The position numbers and the translations under genes are program-made. The notes under the pieces were generated by a model. The model did not search any database. It saw only the letters and a program-made list of their open reading frames with translations, and was not told the origin of the DNA. Positions 16,935-25,847 of a stretch of DNA of 64,000 bases are shown in pieces. The stretch spans positions 5,695,001 through 5,759,000 of the forward strand of contig NZ_CP026730.1 in NCBI RefSeq assembly GCF_003369795.1, written 5' to 3'. Numbering within the stretch: the first letter of the stretch is position 1; each line of letters starts with the position of its first letter. This DNA is from Streptomyces sp. CB09001. GTDB taxonomy: Bacteria > Actinomycetota > Actinomycetes > Streptomycetales > Streptomycetaceae.

Positions 16935-18176
16935 ATGAACCAGGAAGACGAAGCGATCGCGAGCGCCGAGGCTCGCGGTCCTGTGACCTACGACCTCGTG
17001 ATCAGTCGCGCACGTGTCTTCGACGGCCGCCAGGTGCTCACCGGTCTGTATGACGTAGCCATCGACGGCGCACGGATCGCTTCCGTATCGGCCGAGCCGC
17101 TCAGGGGCGGACAGGAGGTGGATGCGGCCGGAGGATGGGTCATGCCGGGACTGATCGACACTCATGTCCACTTCTACGACGTGCGCGCGGTCTCCGATCC
17201 CGATTCGATGCGGGCCTTCGAGGAGAACGAGCTTCCTGAACGGCTCGGGCTGTTCCTCGACCACGGGATCACCACCATCAAGTCGGTGGGTGATCCGACG
17301 GACGGAATCCTGGACACACGGGCCAGAATCGCCGCAGGCACGCTGCGGGGCCCGCGCCTGCTGGCGACCGGTTGCGGCATCACCGGACGCGACGGGCACC
17401 CCGCCGCCACTGTCTTCCGCGACAACCCCTGGGCGCGCGAACGCTTCACGGGAGAGGCCGGCAGCGTGCAGGAGATCCGCAACCTGGTGCACCACCTGGC
17501 TGACCACAAGGCGGACGCGATCAAACTCCTGTCAGAGGGCGCGTGCACACACTCCGGCGGGCCGAGATACCTCTGGCAGAACCCCGCCTTTCCGGATGGT
17601 GTCGCGTTGGAACGGCTTCCCCTCGATCTCCTTCGGGCGGGCATCGAGGCCGGGCATGAGCGGGGCCTTCGGGTTACCGTCCACACCACCCAGCAAGCCG
17701 CGGCACGCGAGGCGATCGAGGCCGGGGCGGACGGCCTGGAGCACGGTGTCACCGTCGAGCCCCTCACCGACCACTCGCTCATCGACCTGATGCTCGAACG
17801 CGGCATCACCTACACACCCACGCTCTGGATCGACGACGCCCACCCGGACGCCCGCGACAATCTCCGGAAGGTCGCTGAGGCCGGCGTGCACATCGCGCTG
17901 GGCAGTGACACCTTCAGCGGTCGGGGCCTGTTCGGAGCCAACACCCTGGAAGAGGCCGAACTCATGAGGGCGGCCGGGATGACGCCCACCCAGGTACTGG
18001 CCGCAGGCACCAGCGGTGCGTCGAGGCAGTGTGTCCGCCCCGACCTCGGCACGGTGACCCCCGGCAAGCGCGCCGACCTGCTCGTGCTGAACGCCGATCC
18101 CACCACGGACATCCGCAACGTACGCGACCTCCGCATGGTGATCCTGAACGGCGAACTCGCCGTCGACAAACGCTAG
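16935..18176 (+). CDS. Metal-dependent amidohydrolase (imidazolonepropionase/prolidase-like)
   Basis: 413 aa from ATG 16935, with AGGAGTGAG upstream; GTG or earlier starts would overlap the ribosome site. It has the amidohydrolase beta-sandwich start (LVISRARVFDG), the metal motif HVH in LIDTHVHFYD, a likely carboxylated Lys in DAIKLLSEG, His in VTVHTTQQ and GLEHGVT, and Asp in ALGSDTF. The C-terminal sandwich (VTPGKRADLLVLNADPTTDI) is complete. It probably hydrolyses a cyclic amide or dipeptide-like substrate, which cannot be specified. Expression is probably under the preceding Rrf2 regulator. Confidence 0.85.
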   Translation: MNQEDEAIASAEARGPVTYDLVISRARVFDGRQVLTGLYDVAIDGARIASVSAEPLRGGQEVDAAGGWVMPGLIDTHVHFYDVRAVSDPDSMRAFEENELPERLGLFLDHGITTIKSVGDPTDGILDTRARIAAGTLRGPRLLATGCGITGRDGHPAATVFRDNPWARERFTGEAGSVQEIRNLVHHLADHKADAIKLLSEGACTHSGGPRYLWQNPAFPDGVALERLPLDLLRAGIEAGHERGLRVTVHTTQQAAAREAIEAGADGLEHGVTVEPLTDHSLIDLMLERGITYTPTLWIDDAHPDARDNLRKVAEAGVHIALGSDTFSGRGLFGANTLEEAELMRAAGMTPTQVLAAGTSGASRQCVRPDLGTVTPGKRADLLVLNADPTTDIRNVRDLRMVILNGELAVDKR

Positions 18177-18198
18177 AAGACTCATGAAGATCTTGGGT

Positions 18199-18230
18199 TC
18201 TGGCCCTGCCGCGTCAGCGGCAGGGCCAGA
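18199..18230. terminator. Strong hairpin between the amidohydrolase and the IS1182-type fragment
   Basis: TCTGGCCCTGCCGC, loop GTCA, and GCGGCAGGGCCAGA form a perfect 14-bp stem 23 bp after the amidohydrolase stop. It can terminate that gene. It may equally be the left end of the IS element, shielding the transposase from outside transcription. Confidence 0.65.
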
Positions 18231-18238
18231 CTCGTTGT

Positions 18239-18529
18239 GTGGCGATGGGTGAGTGGGTCGGTGAGACGGTCGGGCCGGATGTGTGGCAGACCTGCCGGGA
18301 GCTGATCCCGGCCGGGAGTGTGTTCGCGTTCCTGGCCCAGCACCGCGGCGAGCTGTTCCCGGCGGAGATGTTCGCGGACATGTATCCCTCGGCGAACGGA
18401 CGGCCGAGCATGCCGCCACAGATCCTGGCCGCCGCGGTCACCTTGCGGGCCCTGCACGGGCTGTCGGACTTCGAGACGGTCCAGGAACTGCGGTGCGACC
18501 TGCGGGTGGAAGGCGCCCTGCTGCGTTGA
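18239..18529 (+). pseudogene. IS1182-type transposase, N-terminal fragment
   Basis: 96 aa beginning MAMGEWVGETVGPDVWQTC, followed by the conserved start of IS1182-family transposases (FAFLAQHRGELFPAEMFADM, then PSMPPQILAAAVTLRALHGL). The full protein is about 500 aa. Here it ends at LLR and the DDE catalytic core is absent, so it is inactive. The next IS fragment begins within about 60 bp. Confidence 0.8.
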
Positions 18530-18582
18530 CGCACCCCGCCCCGGGACTGCGCGAGTGCCGATGGAACACGCGCGGGATGCTC

Positions 18583-19098
18583 CTATGCTTGGCAAGCGAC
18601 AGGAGCGAGATCGGTTTGAGTGATTCGTTCCGTCGGTGTGGTGGTCAGGGCGCGGTAGACCTCGCGGGCGACGAATCGCTTGCGGCAGCGCATGATGTCT
18701 TCTTGTTTCAGCCCTTCCTCGGTGCGTCGTTCGACGTAGGCGCGGGTGCGTTCGTCGAAGCGCATGCGTTCGGGGTTGTCCCCGGCCGAGGCCAGGAGCT
18801 GACCGGCGGTCTCGGGGCCGACGCCGAACAGGTTCAGCAGTGCCGGGGCCGCCTGCTTCACCAGCGGGACTATCTCCGCGTTGAGCTCGGTGATCTCCTC
18901 GTCCAGGGCCTGGTGGCGGCGGACGAGCCGCCGCAGGGCGGCCCGGGCCGCGGCGAGTGGGCGGGACAGGTCCACGCCGGGCCGCAGCCGGGCCAGGGTC
19001 CGTAGCAACGCGGCCCGGTCCAGACCGGTGGTCTGCTCCCGCAGCATTGCCGGGGCGGAGACGAGCAGGCCACGAATCTGGTTCATGGCCTGGGCCAC
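18583..19098 (-). pseudogene. IS110-family transposase fragment with internal deletion
   Basis: 171 aa. MAQAMNQIRGLLVSAPAMLR to NLFGVGPETAGQLLASAGDN is the central part of an IS110 (DEDD) transposase. After GDNPERMR the sequence jumps straight to FDERTRAYVERRTEEGL. Relatives have about 45 residues of the Transposase_20 core (including a SSGK motif) between these points. The N-terminal RuvC-like catalytic domain is also missing. The deletion joins two RMR codon runs, which suggests short-homology recombination. Confidence 0.75.
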
Positions 19099-19273
19099 AA
19101 ACGCCCGTCCGGCCGAGTGCGTGGTGACACCCGGCGGGCCGACAAATCCCCAACAGGACAGTCGAGACGTCAGTCGGCCGAGGGGTCAGACCCACCGGGA
19201 GTGTCACCACGTCGCATCCTCACTGCAGCCGACTTGGCTCGACCCGCCCCGGCGCTGAACCACTTCTCGCACT

Positions 19274-21109
19274 TCATGAGTGGTGCGGCAGGCGAAGTGT
19301 GAAAGTCGAGCCGACGTTCGGCGTGCTGGCCGCGGTCACCGTTCCCTGGTGTGCTTCGGCCAGGCGGCGCACGATGGCCAGTCCGAGGCCGCTGCCGCCA
19401 CTTTGCCTGCTGCGGGACTTCTCCGCGCGCCAGAACCGGTCGAAGATGTGCGGCAACTCGTCGGCCGAGATCCCGGTCCCGGTGTCCGCCACGTCGATCA
19501 CGACGGTGTCGAGGTCGACGTGGGCACTCAGAGTGACCGACCCGCCCGCGGGTGTGTAGCGGATCGCATTTGACACGAGGTTGCCGATCATCTGGCGTAT
19601 CCGTACGGGATCAGCGATGACCGGGACGCGTCCTGTGTCCACGACCGTGATGGTCACGCCTGCTGCCGTCGCCGTGGCCCGGTTGGCCACGGCGACGGCA
19701 GCCAGCAGCTCCATGAGCTCGACGGGCGCCGGAACCAGACGGAGCTCGCCGGCCTCGGCCGCGGAAAGGTCCCGAAGATCGTCGACAATGTGCTGGAGCT
19801 GGAGTGCTTGTCCCAGCAGGTTGGTCACCAGATCGGCGTCGGGCTGTGCGATGCCGTCCTCCACCGCCTCCAGCCAGCCCCGGATGTTGCTCACCGGGGT
19901 GCGCAGTTCATGAGCGATGTCGTTGGTCATGTCCCGGCGTGCTGATTCCAGCTGTTCGCGGCGTTGCGACATCGCGTTGAAGGCGGCCGACAGTTTCGCG
20001 ATCTCGTCGCCTCCCCGGACCAGCACGCTCGGGGACGCCTCCCCGCCCTCCATGCGCATGGCCGCCTTGGTCAGTGTCCTGAGCGGCTTCACCAGGCGGA
20101 TGCCGGTCAGCGTGGTCACGGTAACCGTCATCACCAGCACGGCGGCGGCCCAGCCCGCGATGCGGAGCCGGTTCGCGGAGGAGAGGTCGAAGAACGTCGT
20201 CGCCGTACGTCCGGGACTGCTGACGTACAGCAGCGCGGCGGGTGCCACATACGGTGCCAACTGCTGGCTGCGGCTGGTCGTCAGACACGACAGGACTGTC
20301 GAGGCCGGGGGCGCGTGACGGGTCCGGGGTTCCCAACTGCCGTCAATCGCGAGCCTCACCCCGTCCACCTCCCGACGGGCCAGGCACGCGTTGACGAGGC
20401 TCGTGAGTCCCTCCAGGGCCTTCTCTTCCGACTGTGTCGGATCAGTGAACCCGGGGGAGCAGCGCTGCTCACCGACGGTGGGTGTACCGCCGGGGTTCGT
20501 CACCACCACCTTCGGGCGTCCGGCGGACGACATCTGAACGTGGGCCGGGGTGTCGTAGAACTCGCGCAGGCACAGGACCACCCGCTTCGCAGTGCGCGTC
20601 AGCCTTTCGCTGTCTTCCTCGGACAGCTTGAACGGTCCCACCGCCCGGGGGTCGATCCGCTCCGTGCCTGACCGGCCGTCGTCCGTGTTCTTGTTCAACT
20701 CGGGGTCGACGGCCAGGGGGTCGATGACCGCGGATGCCTGCTGCGGAGGCTGGAAGGGGCGATTCCGGTCGGCGTTCGAGTCCGCCAGGAGGTGCCCGTC
20801 TTCACCGAGCAGAACGATGCGGTGACCGGCGGACTGTGCCAGGTGGTCGACGGTCGGCTGGACGCCGTTCCAACTCGGGTGCGTCGCGGCGTATCCCAGG
20901 AGGGTGTCGTAGATCCGGGCGTCGTCGGCCAGTGCTTGCCCTCGCTCGCGGCTGAGTACGACAGCGGTGGTCTGCAGGACCACCCATGCGGTGGCGGTGA
21001 TCGAGCAGACCGACACGAGTGCCGACACCGCCAGCAGGCGCAGCAGCAGACTGCGCCGCAGCGGCACGGCCGAGATCCGGACCCTTCTTCCCTTGCGGAA
21101 CCTATCCAT
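19274..21109 (-). CDS. Sensor histidine kinase
   Basis: 611 aa. It has one N-terminal membrane helix (about 20-45), a large extracytoplasmic region (about 46-310), a second helix (IAGWAAAVLVMTVTVTTL) and a HAMP linker. HisKA follows with the phosphorylated His in DIAHELRTPVSNIRG, then an HATPase with the N box (IGNLVSNAIRYTP) and G boxes (DTGTGI, GGSGLGLAIV). Its ATG overlaps the response-regulator gene by 8 nt. The big sensor domain is variable and its signal unknown. The adjacent divergent exporter operon suggests it senses cell-envelope stress or an antibiotic. Confidence 0.9.
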   Translation of the reverse strand: MDRFRKGRRVRISAVPLRRSLLLRLLAVSALVSVCSITATAWVVLQTTAVVLSRERGQALADDARIYDTLLGYAATHPSWNGVQPTVDHLAQSAGHRIVLLGEDGHLLADSNADRNRPFQPPQQASAVIDPLAVDPELNKNTDDGRSGTERIDPRAVGPFKLSEEDSERLTRTAKRVVLCLREFYDTPAHVQMSSAGRPKVVVTNPGGTPTVGEQRCSPGFTDPTQSEEKALEGLTSLVNACLARREVDGVRLAIDGSWEPRTRHAPPASTVLSCLTTSRSQQLAPYVAPAALLYVSSPGRTATTFFDLSSANRLRIAGWAAAVLVMTVTVTTLTGIRLVKPLRTLTKAAMRMEGGEASPSVLVRGGDEIAKLSAAFNAMSQRREQLESARRDMTNDIAHELRTPVSNIRGWLEAVEDGIAQPDADLVTNLLGQALQLQHIVDDLRDLSAAEAGELRLVPAPVELMELLAAVAVANRATATAAGVTITVVDTGRVPVIADPVRIRQMIGNLVSNAIRYTPAGGSVTLSAHVDLDTVVIDVADTGTGISADELPHIFDRFWRAEKSRSRQSGGSGLGLAIVRRLAEAHQGTVTAASTPNVGSTFTLRLPHHS

Positions 21110-21854
21110 ACGGGTGCGCCTGCTGGTCGTGCGGAGTGTCCGTGAGCTTGTAGCCCACTCCGTACACGGTCACCAGAGGCATGACGTCCTGCGGGCCCGG
21201 TCGAACGTCCTTGATCTTGCGGCGCAGATTCATGACGTGGACATCGACCGTCCTGAGGGTGATGAAGGGGTCGGAGCCGTGCAGACGCTCAAGGATCTGG
21301 GTCCGGGACAGCACCTGACCCGCGTGCTCGACGAGCATGTCGAGGAGGCGGAATTCTCCCGGCGTGCAGCGGATCACACGGCCGTACGCCCACACTTCGT
21401 GACGGACACGGTCGACGGTGACCGGCCCGGCCCGCAGGACGGCGTTGCGTGCTTCCCGGTCGGCCTCGGCGTCCGGGCCTCTGTCGCTGCGGCGCAGCAG
21501 CGACCGGATGCGCGCCATGAGTTCGCGGGGGCTGAACGGTTTCGTCATGTAGTCGTCCGCGCCCAGATCCAGGCCGAGCAGTAGATCGTCCTCGGACGAC
21601 CTGGCCGTGAGCATGAGCACGGGAAGGTTCGCGAGACGGGGCTCCGCACGTATGACACGACACACGTCCAGTCCGTCGACCCGGGGCATCATCACGTCGA
21701 GGACCAGCAGATCCGGGCGTCGGCCGCGCAATAGGTCAAGGGCGGAGCGGCCGTCGTGAGCCAGGGTCACCTCGTGGCCCTCGTGCTCCAGGTAGCGACG
21801 GACCAGTTCGGCCTGATCGGCGTCGTCTTCGGCCACCATCACATGTGCACGCAT
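21102..21854 (-). CDS. OmpR-family response regulator
   Basis: 250 aa from ATG 21854; there is no clear Shine-Dalgarno, so the mRNA may be leaderless. The receiver domain has the acidic pocket (VAEDDAD), the phosphorylated Asp in LLVLDVMMPRVDG and Lys in MTKPFSPREL. A linker leads to a winged helix ending VYGVGYKLT. It pairs with the downstream kinase and probably binds the 11-bp-spaced repeats in the divergent promoter region. Confidence 0.9.
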   Translation of the reverse strand: MRAHVMVAEDDADQAELVRRYLEHEGHEVTLAHDGRSALDLLRGRRPDLLVLDVMMPRVDGLDVCRVIRAEPRLANLPVLMLTARSSEDDLLLGLDLGADDYMTKPFSPRELMARIRSLLRRSDRGPDAEADREARNAVLRAGPVTVDRVRHEVWAYGRVIRCTPGEFRLLDMLVEHAGQVLSRTQILERLHGSDPFITLRTVDVHVMNLRRKIKDVRPGPQDVMPLVTVYGVGYKLTDTPHDQQAHPYG

Positions 21855-21926
21855 GGCGTCAGTTTAGGAACGACAACGGCAGTGTTCTGCCCGTGCCGTG
21901 GGAAGCAGACCGCATCGCCATGAGTT

Positions 21927-21946
21927 CCTGACAATCACCTGACAAT
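21927..21946 (+). promoter_or_regulatory. Direct repeats, probable response-regulator box
   Basis: CCTGACAAT occurs twice with an 11-bp period (21927-21935 and 21938-21946), the helical phasing used by OmpR/PhoB-type dimers. It lies between the divergent regulator and lipoprotein genes. Confidence 0.6.
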
Positions 21947-21966
21947 GCTGGTGAACGCTGATCGGC

Positions 21967-22674
21967 GTGAACAGGCATGCACAGCACTCGCCGATACTCC
22001 GCGGCCCCGTCGACGCCCCGGAGTACCCCCGTAATCCGCCAGTGCGCCGCCCGCGGCTGCGCGCTCTCGCCGCCGGTCTGGCCGTGGTCGCCGGAATGTC
22101 GCTCGCCGCATGCGGCAGCGGTGAGGACGCCGAGGCCGGCTCCGGCAAGAGCGTGGACACCTTGGCGTCCGGCTCACCGACGGGCAAGGAGCCGGCGTCG
22201 AAGGACGAGGCCCAGGACTCGGCCGTCGACGCCAAGCGCCCTCAGCTGCGCCTGGACACCTCCGAGGAGGAGAAGCAGCGGCTCACGGACGCCTACAACG
22301 CATGCCTGCAGGCGCACGGCGTACCCATGAACACCAAGCGGGCGGCCCTCGCGGGCGCCAAGCAGGCAGCCCCGGAGCAGGGCAGGGCGGACGCCCCCAA
22401 GTACCGTCCCGCCTACGAGGCCTGCCTGGTCAAGCTGCCGCTTCAGCCTCCCGAGACCACGCCCGAGGGCAACCCGCACTTCGCGGACGACTTCCGCGCG
22501 TACGTCAAGTGCCTCCAGCGCAAGGGCATGAAGATCCACCTCGTCGCCGACACGAGTGTCAGCGCCGACGGCCTGAGCTGGACCTATGACAAGGACACCA
22601 CGGGCACCCTGCCGGAATCCGGAGTCCCCGAGGCTGAGCAGTCGTGTTCGCTGGAGGCGTTCGGTGACAAGTAG
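21967..22674 (+). CDS. Lipoprotein of a two-component-linked ABC exporter operon
   Basis: 235 aa from GTG 21967. A long basic N-region with twin arginines leads to a hydrophobic stretch and a lipobox (GMSLAACGSG). The mature part is acidic then helical, with paired cysteines in YNACLQAHG, YEACLVKLP, YVKCLQRKG and a final EQSCSLEAF, so disulfides are likely outside the membrane. No specific family is recognised. It overlaps the adaptor gene by 11 nt and is probably an accessory or sensory part of the same exporter. Confidence 0.75.
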   Translation: MNRHAQHSPILRGPVDAPEYPRNPPVRRPRLRALAAGLAVVAGMSLAACGSGEDAEAGSGKSVDTLASGSPTGKEPASKDEAQDSAVDAKRPQLRLDTSEEEKQRLTDAYNACLQAHGVPMNTKRAALAGAKQAAPEQGRADAPKYRPAYEACLVKLPLQPPETTPEGNPHFADDFRAYVKCLQRKGMKIHLVADTSVSADGLSWTYDKDTTGTLPESGVPEAEQSCSLEAFGDK

Positions 22675-23833
22675 CGGCTCGCCCCGTGGCAACTCGTCCC
22701 GAAAACGGTCGCGTAGGGCTTTCCGCACCGTGCGCAAGGGGACCGTGGCTGTGGCGGTCCTCGTGGTGGCCGCGGGCGGGGTCTACGGGGCGAGAGCGCT
22801 GTCGGACCACGGTGAGCGCCAGCAACCCGGCCCCGCGGCAGCTCCGTCCGCTCAGACCACCCGGGTGAAGCGCGCCGACCTGTCCGACTCCCGGACGCTG
22901 CCGGGAGTTCTGGGCTTCGGGGGGCAGGTCACGGTGAAGGGGTCCGGGAAGGGCGTCATCAGCCGGCTGCCCGCCCCGGGCTCGGTCGTCTCACGGGGGA
23001 AGCCCCTGTACTGGGTGAACGACGAGCCGGTCACGGCGTTCTTCGGCGACACTCCCTTCTTCCGTGAGCTGGACAAGGCGGGGACGACCGGGCGGGACGT
23101 GACCGTTCTCGTCGAGAACCTGGAGGCCCTGGGCTATGACATCGGCCCTCGGCCGCAGCGGTCCGCGGCATCGCGCGAGGGCAGCGAGGCGGGCGAGGCC
23201 GGCACCGAACTGACCACCGGAGTGTTGGCAGCGCTCAAGCGCTGGCAGCACGACACCGGCCAGGAGGCCACCGGGACTCTGGCCCCGGACCGGGCCGTGG
23301 TCCTGTCCGGCCCCTCACGCGTCGACGCCGTCAAGGCGCAGTTGGGCGACCCGGCCACCGAAGAAGTCCTCACCCTCACCTCGCAGGACAAGACGGTCAC
23401 GGTGGAGGCCGACGCGGGCAGTGCCGGGTCCATGCACCAAGGCGACGCGGTCTCCATCGTCCTTCCCGACACCAAGAGTGTTCCTGGCACGGTCGGGTCC
23501 ATCGGTACCACCGTGCAGGGCGGCAACGCCGCCGAAGCGGGTGCCGGCACCGACACGACGCCCACCCTGGAGGTGAGGGTCCAGCCGTCGGACGCCGACG
23601 ATGTCGCCAAGCTCGACGCGGCGTCCGTACAGGTCGTCTTCACGGCCCGGACCAGGGAGAACGTCTTGGTGGTCCCCGTAGGTGCCCTCCTCGCCCTGAG
23701 CGAAGGCGGTTACGCGCTGCAGCGTCCCGGCGGGAAGCTGGTCGGGGTCACGACCGGCCTCTTCGCCAAGGGGCTCGTGGAGGTCAGCGGAGCCGGCATC
23801 GAGGAAGGCGACGTGGTGGTGACGGCATCATGA
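22664..23833 (+). CDS. Peptidoglycan-binding-domain membrane-fusion (MacA-like) adaptor
   Basis: 389 aa from GTG 22664, overlapping the preceding gene. A basic cytosolic tail is followed by one membrane helix (TVAVAVLVVAAGGVYGARAL). A barrel/lipoyl-like region (GKGVISRLPAPGSVVSRGKP) is interrupted by a PG_binding_1-like domain (ALKRWQHDTGQEATGTLAPD). Beta-barrel parts typical of MacA/HlyD adaptors complete it (VQVVFTARTRENVLVVPVGA). It should connect the FtsX permease to the cell wall. Its stop overlaps the ATPase start (ATGA). Confidence 0.85.
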   Translation: MTSSGSPRGNSSRKRSRRAFRTVRKGTVAVAVLVVAAGGVYGARALSDHGERQQPGPAAAPSAQTTRVKRADLSDSRTLPGVLGFGGQVTVKGSGKGVISRLPAPGSVVSRGKPLYWVNDEPVTAFFGDTPFFRELDKAGTTGRDVTVLVENLEALGYDIGPRPQRSAASREGSEAGEAGTELTTGVLAALKRWQHDTGQEATGTLAPDRAVVLSGPSRVDAVKAQLGDPATEEVLTLTSQDKTVTVEADAGSAGSMHQGDAVSIVLPDTKSVPGTVGSIGTTVQGGNAAEAGAGTDTTPTLEVRVQPSDADDVAKLDAASVQVVFTARTRENVLVVPVGALLALSEGGYALQRPGGKLVGVTTGLFAKGLVEVSGAGIEEGDVVVTAS

Positions 23834-24555
23834 CAAGCCCGCCGGGAACGGGCTCGGCCGTGCTCACCGTGCGAAACGTCAGCAAGGTGTACGCGGGAGG
23901 GGTCACCGCCCTCGATGACGTATCCCTGACCATCCGGGCGGGCGAGCTGCTGGCCATCGTCGGCCGTTCGGGGTCCGGAAAATCCACCTTGCTGAACATC
24001 ATGGGCACCCTCGACAGACCGACGGGCGGCACGGTGTGGATCGGCGACCAGGACGCCGCACAGCTGTCCGACCGGACACTGTCCGCGCTGCGCGGACGTT
24101 GGCTGGGCTTCGTATTCCAGCACTTCCACCTCACGGACGGCCTCACCGCCGAGGAGAACGTCGCCACCGGACTGCTGTACTCGGGCGTGCCCCGCCGCCG
24201 TCGGCAGCCGATGGCCGTCACCGCCCTGGACCGTGTCGGTCTCGCCCATCGCACACGCCACTTGCCGCACCAACTCTCGGGAGGCGAACGCCAGCGAGTG
24301 GCCATCGCCCGAGCACTGGTCAACGAACCGGCGCTGGTACTCGCCGACGAGCCGACCGGCGCTCTCGACACTGCGAACGGACAGTCCGTGCTCCATCTGC
24401 TGACCCAGCTGAACAGCGAAGGCACCACCATCGCCGTCATCACCCATGACCGGGACATCGCAGCGCGCCTGCCACGCAGGATCGAGATGTGTGACGGGCG
24501 CGTCGTCACCGACTCACACCCTGAGGCGTCTCTGACCCCCGGGGGCGACGCGTGA
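23830..24555 (+). CDS. MacB/LolD-type ABC transporter ATPase
   Basis: 241 aa. Walker A is GRSGSGKST, the signature is LSGGERQRVAIARAL, and Walker B with the catalytic Glu is LVLADEPTGALD, followed by the switch His in VITHDRDIA. It energises the FtsX-type permease encoded next, which it overlaps by 4 nt. Proteins of this class drive mechanotransmission or drug/peptide export rather than import. Confidence 0.92.
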   Translation: MTSPPGTGSAVLTVRNVSKVYAGGVTALDDVSLTIRAGELLAIVGRSGSGKSTLLNIMGTLDRPTGGTVWIGDQDAAQLSDRTLSALRGRWLGFVFQHFHLTDGLTAEENVATGLLYSGVPRRRRQPMAVTALDRVGLAHRTRHLPHQLSGGERQRVAIARALVNEPALVLADEPTGALDTANGQSVLHLLTQLNSEGTTIAVITHDRDIAARLPRRIEMCDGRVVTDSHPEASLTPGGDA

Positions 24556-25847
24556 CCCGTGGGAGAACTCGCCATCGGGACGACCTGGATCTAAGAGAAG
24601 CCCGGGGGCGCCACGTCCCGAACCGCTCCGCCGCCGTCGAGCGCGGCGATCCGGCCCGACCCGTGCGACTGGCACCGTCGGACATCCTGCGTCTCGGCCT
24701 TCTCGGCATCCGCGTTCGCCCCATGAGGGCGGCGCTATCCGCCCTCGGCATTTCGATCGGCACCCTCACCCTCGTCCTCGTCACCGGGATTCCGGCGTCG
24801 AGCCACAGTGCGCTCGACCGGCAGCTCGCGGCGCTGGGCACGAACCTGCTCCGAGCGCAGCCGCAGTCCAACCAGAACCCCCCGGTGCTGTTGCCGCGGG
24901 AAGCGGCGGCCATGGCCGCCAGGATCGGGCCGGTGAGCCGCACGAGTGCCGTGGCCAACACGCATGCGATCGTCCGGCGCTCCGACCGGACAGACCCCAA
25001 CGACGGACTCGGGCTCAACGTTCTCGCCGGCCAGGACGACCTGCTTCCCGCCGTGAACGGCCGGGTGAGGTCGGGCCGTTTCCTGACCCCCGCCACCAAC
25101 CGGCTACCCACCGTCGTGCTCGGCCACCAAGCCGCCGCCCGGCTGGGAATCCCCCGTATCGTCCCGGGGCAGGAGGCCCCGCAAGTCGTCATTGATCAGA
25201 CGTGGTTCACGGTCATCGGCGTCCTCGATCCGATCCCTCTCGCCGAGGACCTCGACCGCTCCGTACTGGTGGGCTGGCAGGCGGCGGAGCAGGAACTCGG
25301 CTTCGACGGACACCCCACGGTCATCTATGTGCGAGCCGAGGAGGACGCCATGGAGGCTGTGGCCGACGTCCTTCCCGCCACCGTGTACCCGGAACTCCCC
25401 GGGCTGGTGCAGGTGAGCCGGCCATCGGATGCCTTGGCCGCCAAACGCGCCGTGAACAGCACGTTCTCGGTGCTCTTCCTGGGACTGGCGGGGGTGGCCC
25501 TGCTGGTCGGCGGTATCGGAGTCGCCAACACCATGTACATCTCCGTGCTCGAACGGCGCAGCGAGATCGGCCTCCGGCGTGCGCTGGGCGCCAACCGGGG
25601 ACAGATCCGCGGCCAGTTCATGACCGAGTCCCTGGTGCTCTCCCTGCTCGGTGGAGTATCAGGAACGGTGATCGGCGTTCTCGCCACCGTCGCCTACGTG
25701 ACGTACCAGGGCTGGCCACCGGTGATCCCGCTGTCCGCCATCGCCATGGGCACGGGCGGAGCGATGGCCATCGGCGTCCTGGCAGGGATGTACCCGTCCG
25801 TGCGCGCTGCCCGCCTGGCACCGACCGAGGCGCTGAGCACCGGTTGA
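24552..25847 (+). CDS. FtsX/MacB-type ABC permease
   Basis: 431 aa from GTG 24552. A cytosolic lead of about 45 residues precedes the first helix, which contains RAALSALGISIGTLTLVLVT. A MacB-type extracytoplasmic domain spans about 75-290, followed by three C-terminal helices of the FtsX domain (VALLVGGIGVANTMYISVLE, EIGLRRALGANRG). It closes the operon. It is a close paralogue of the frameshifted permease at the left end of the window. Confidence 0.9.
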   Translation: MTRGRTRHRDDLDLREARGRHVPNRSAAVERGDPARPVRLAPSDILRLGLLGIRVRPMRAALSALGISIGTLTLVLVTGIPASSHSALDRQLAALGTNLLRAQPQSNQNPPVLLPREAAAMAARIGPVSRTSAVANTHAIVRRSDRTDPNDGLGLNVLAGQDDLLPAVNGRVRSGRFLTPATNRLPTVVLGHQAAARLGIPRIVPGQEAPQVVIDQTWFTVIGVLDPIPLAEDLDRSVLVGWQAAEQELGFDGHPTVIYVRAEEDAMEAVADVLPATVYPELPGLVQVSRPSDALAAKRAVNSTFSVLFLGLAGVALLVGGIGVANTMYISVLERRSEIGLRRALGANRGQIRGQFMTESLVLSLLGGVSGTVIGVLATVAYVTYQGWPPVIPLSAIAMGTGGAMAIGVLAGMYPSVRAARLAPTEALSTG

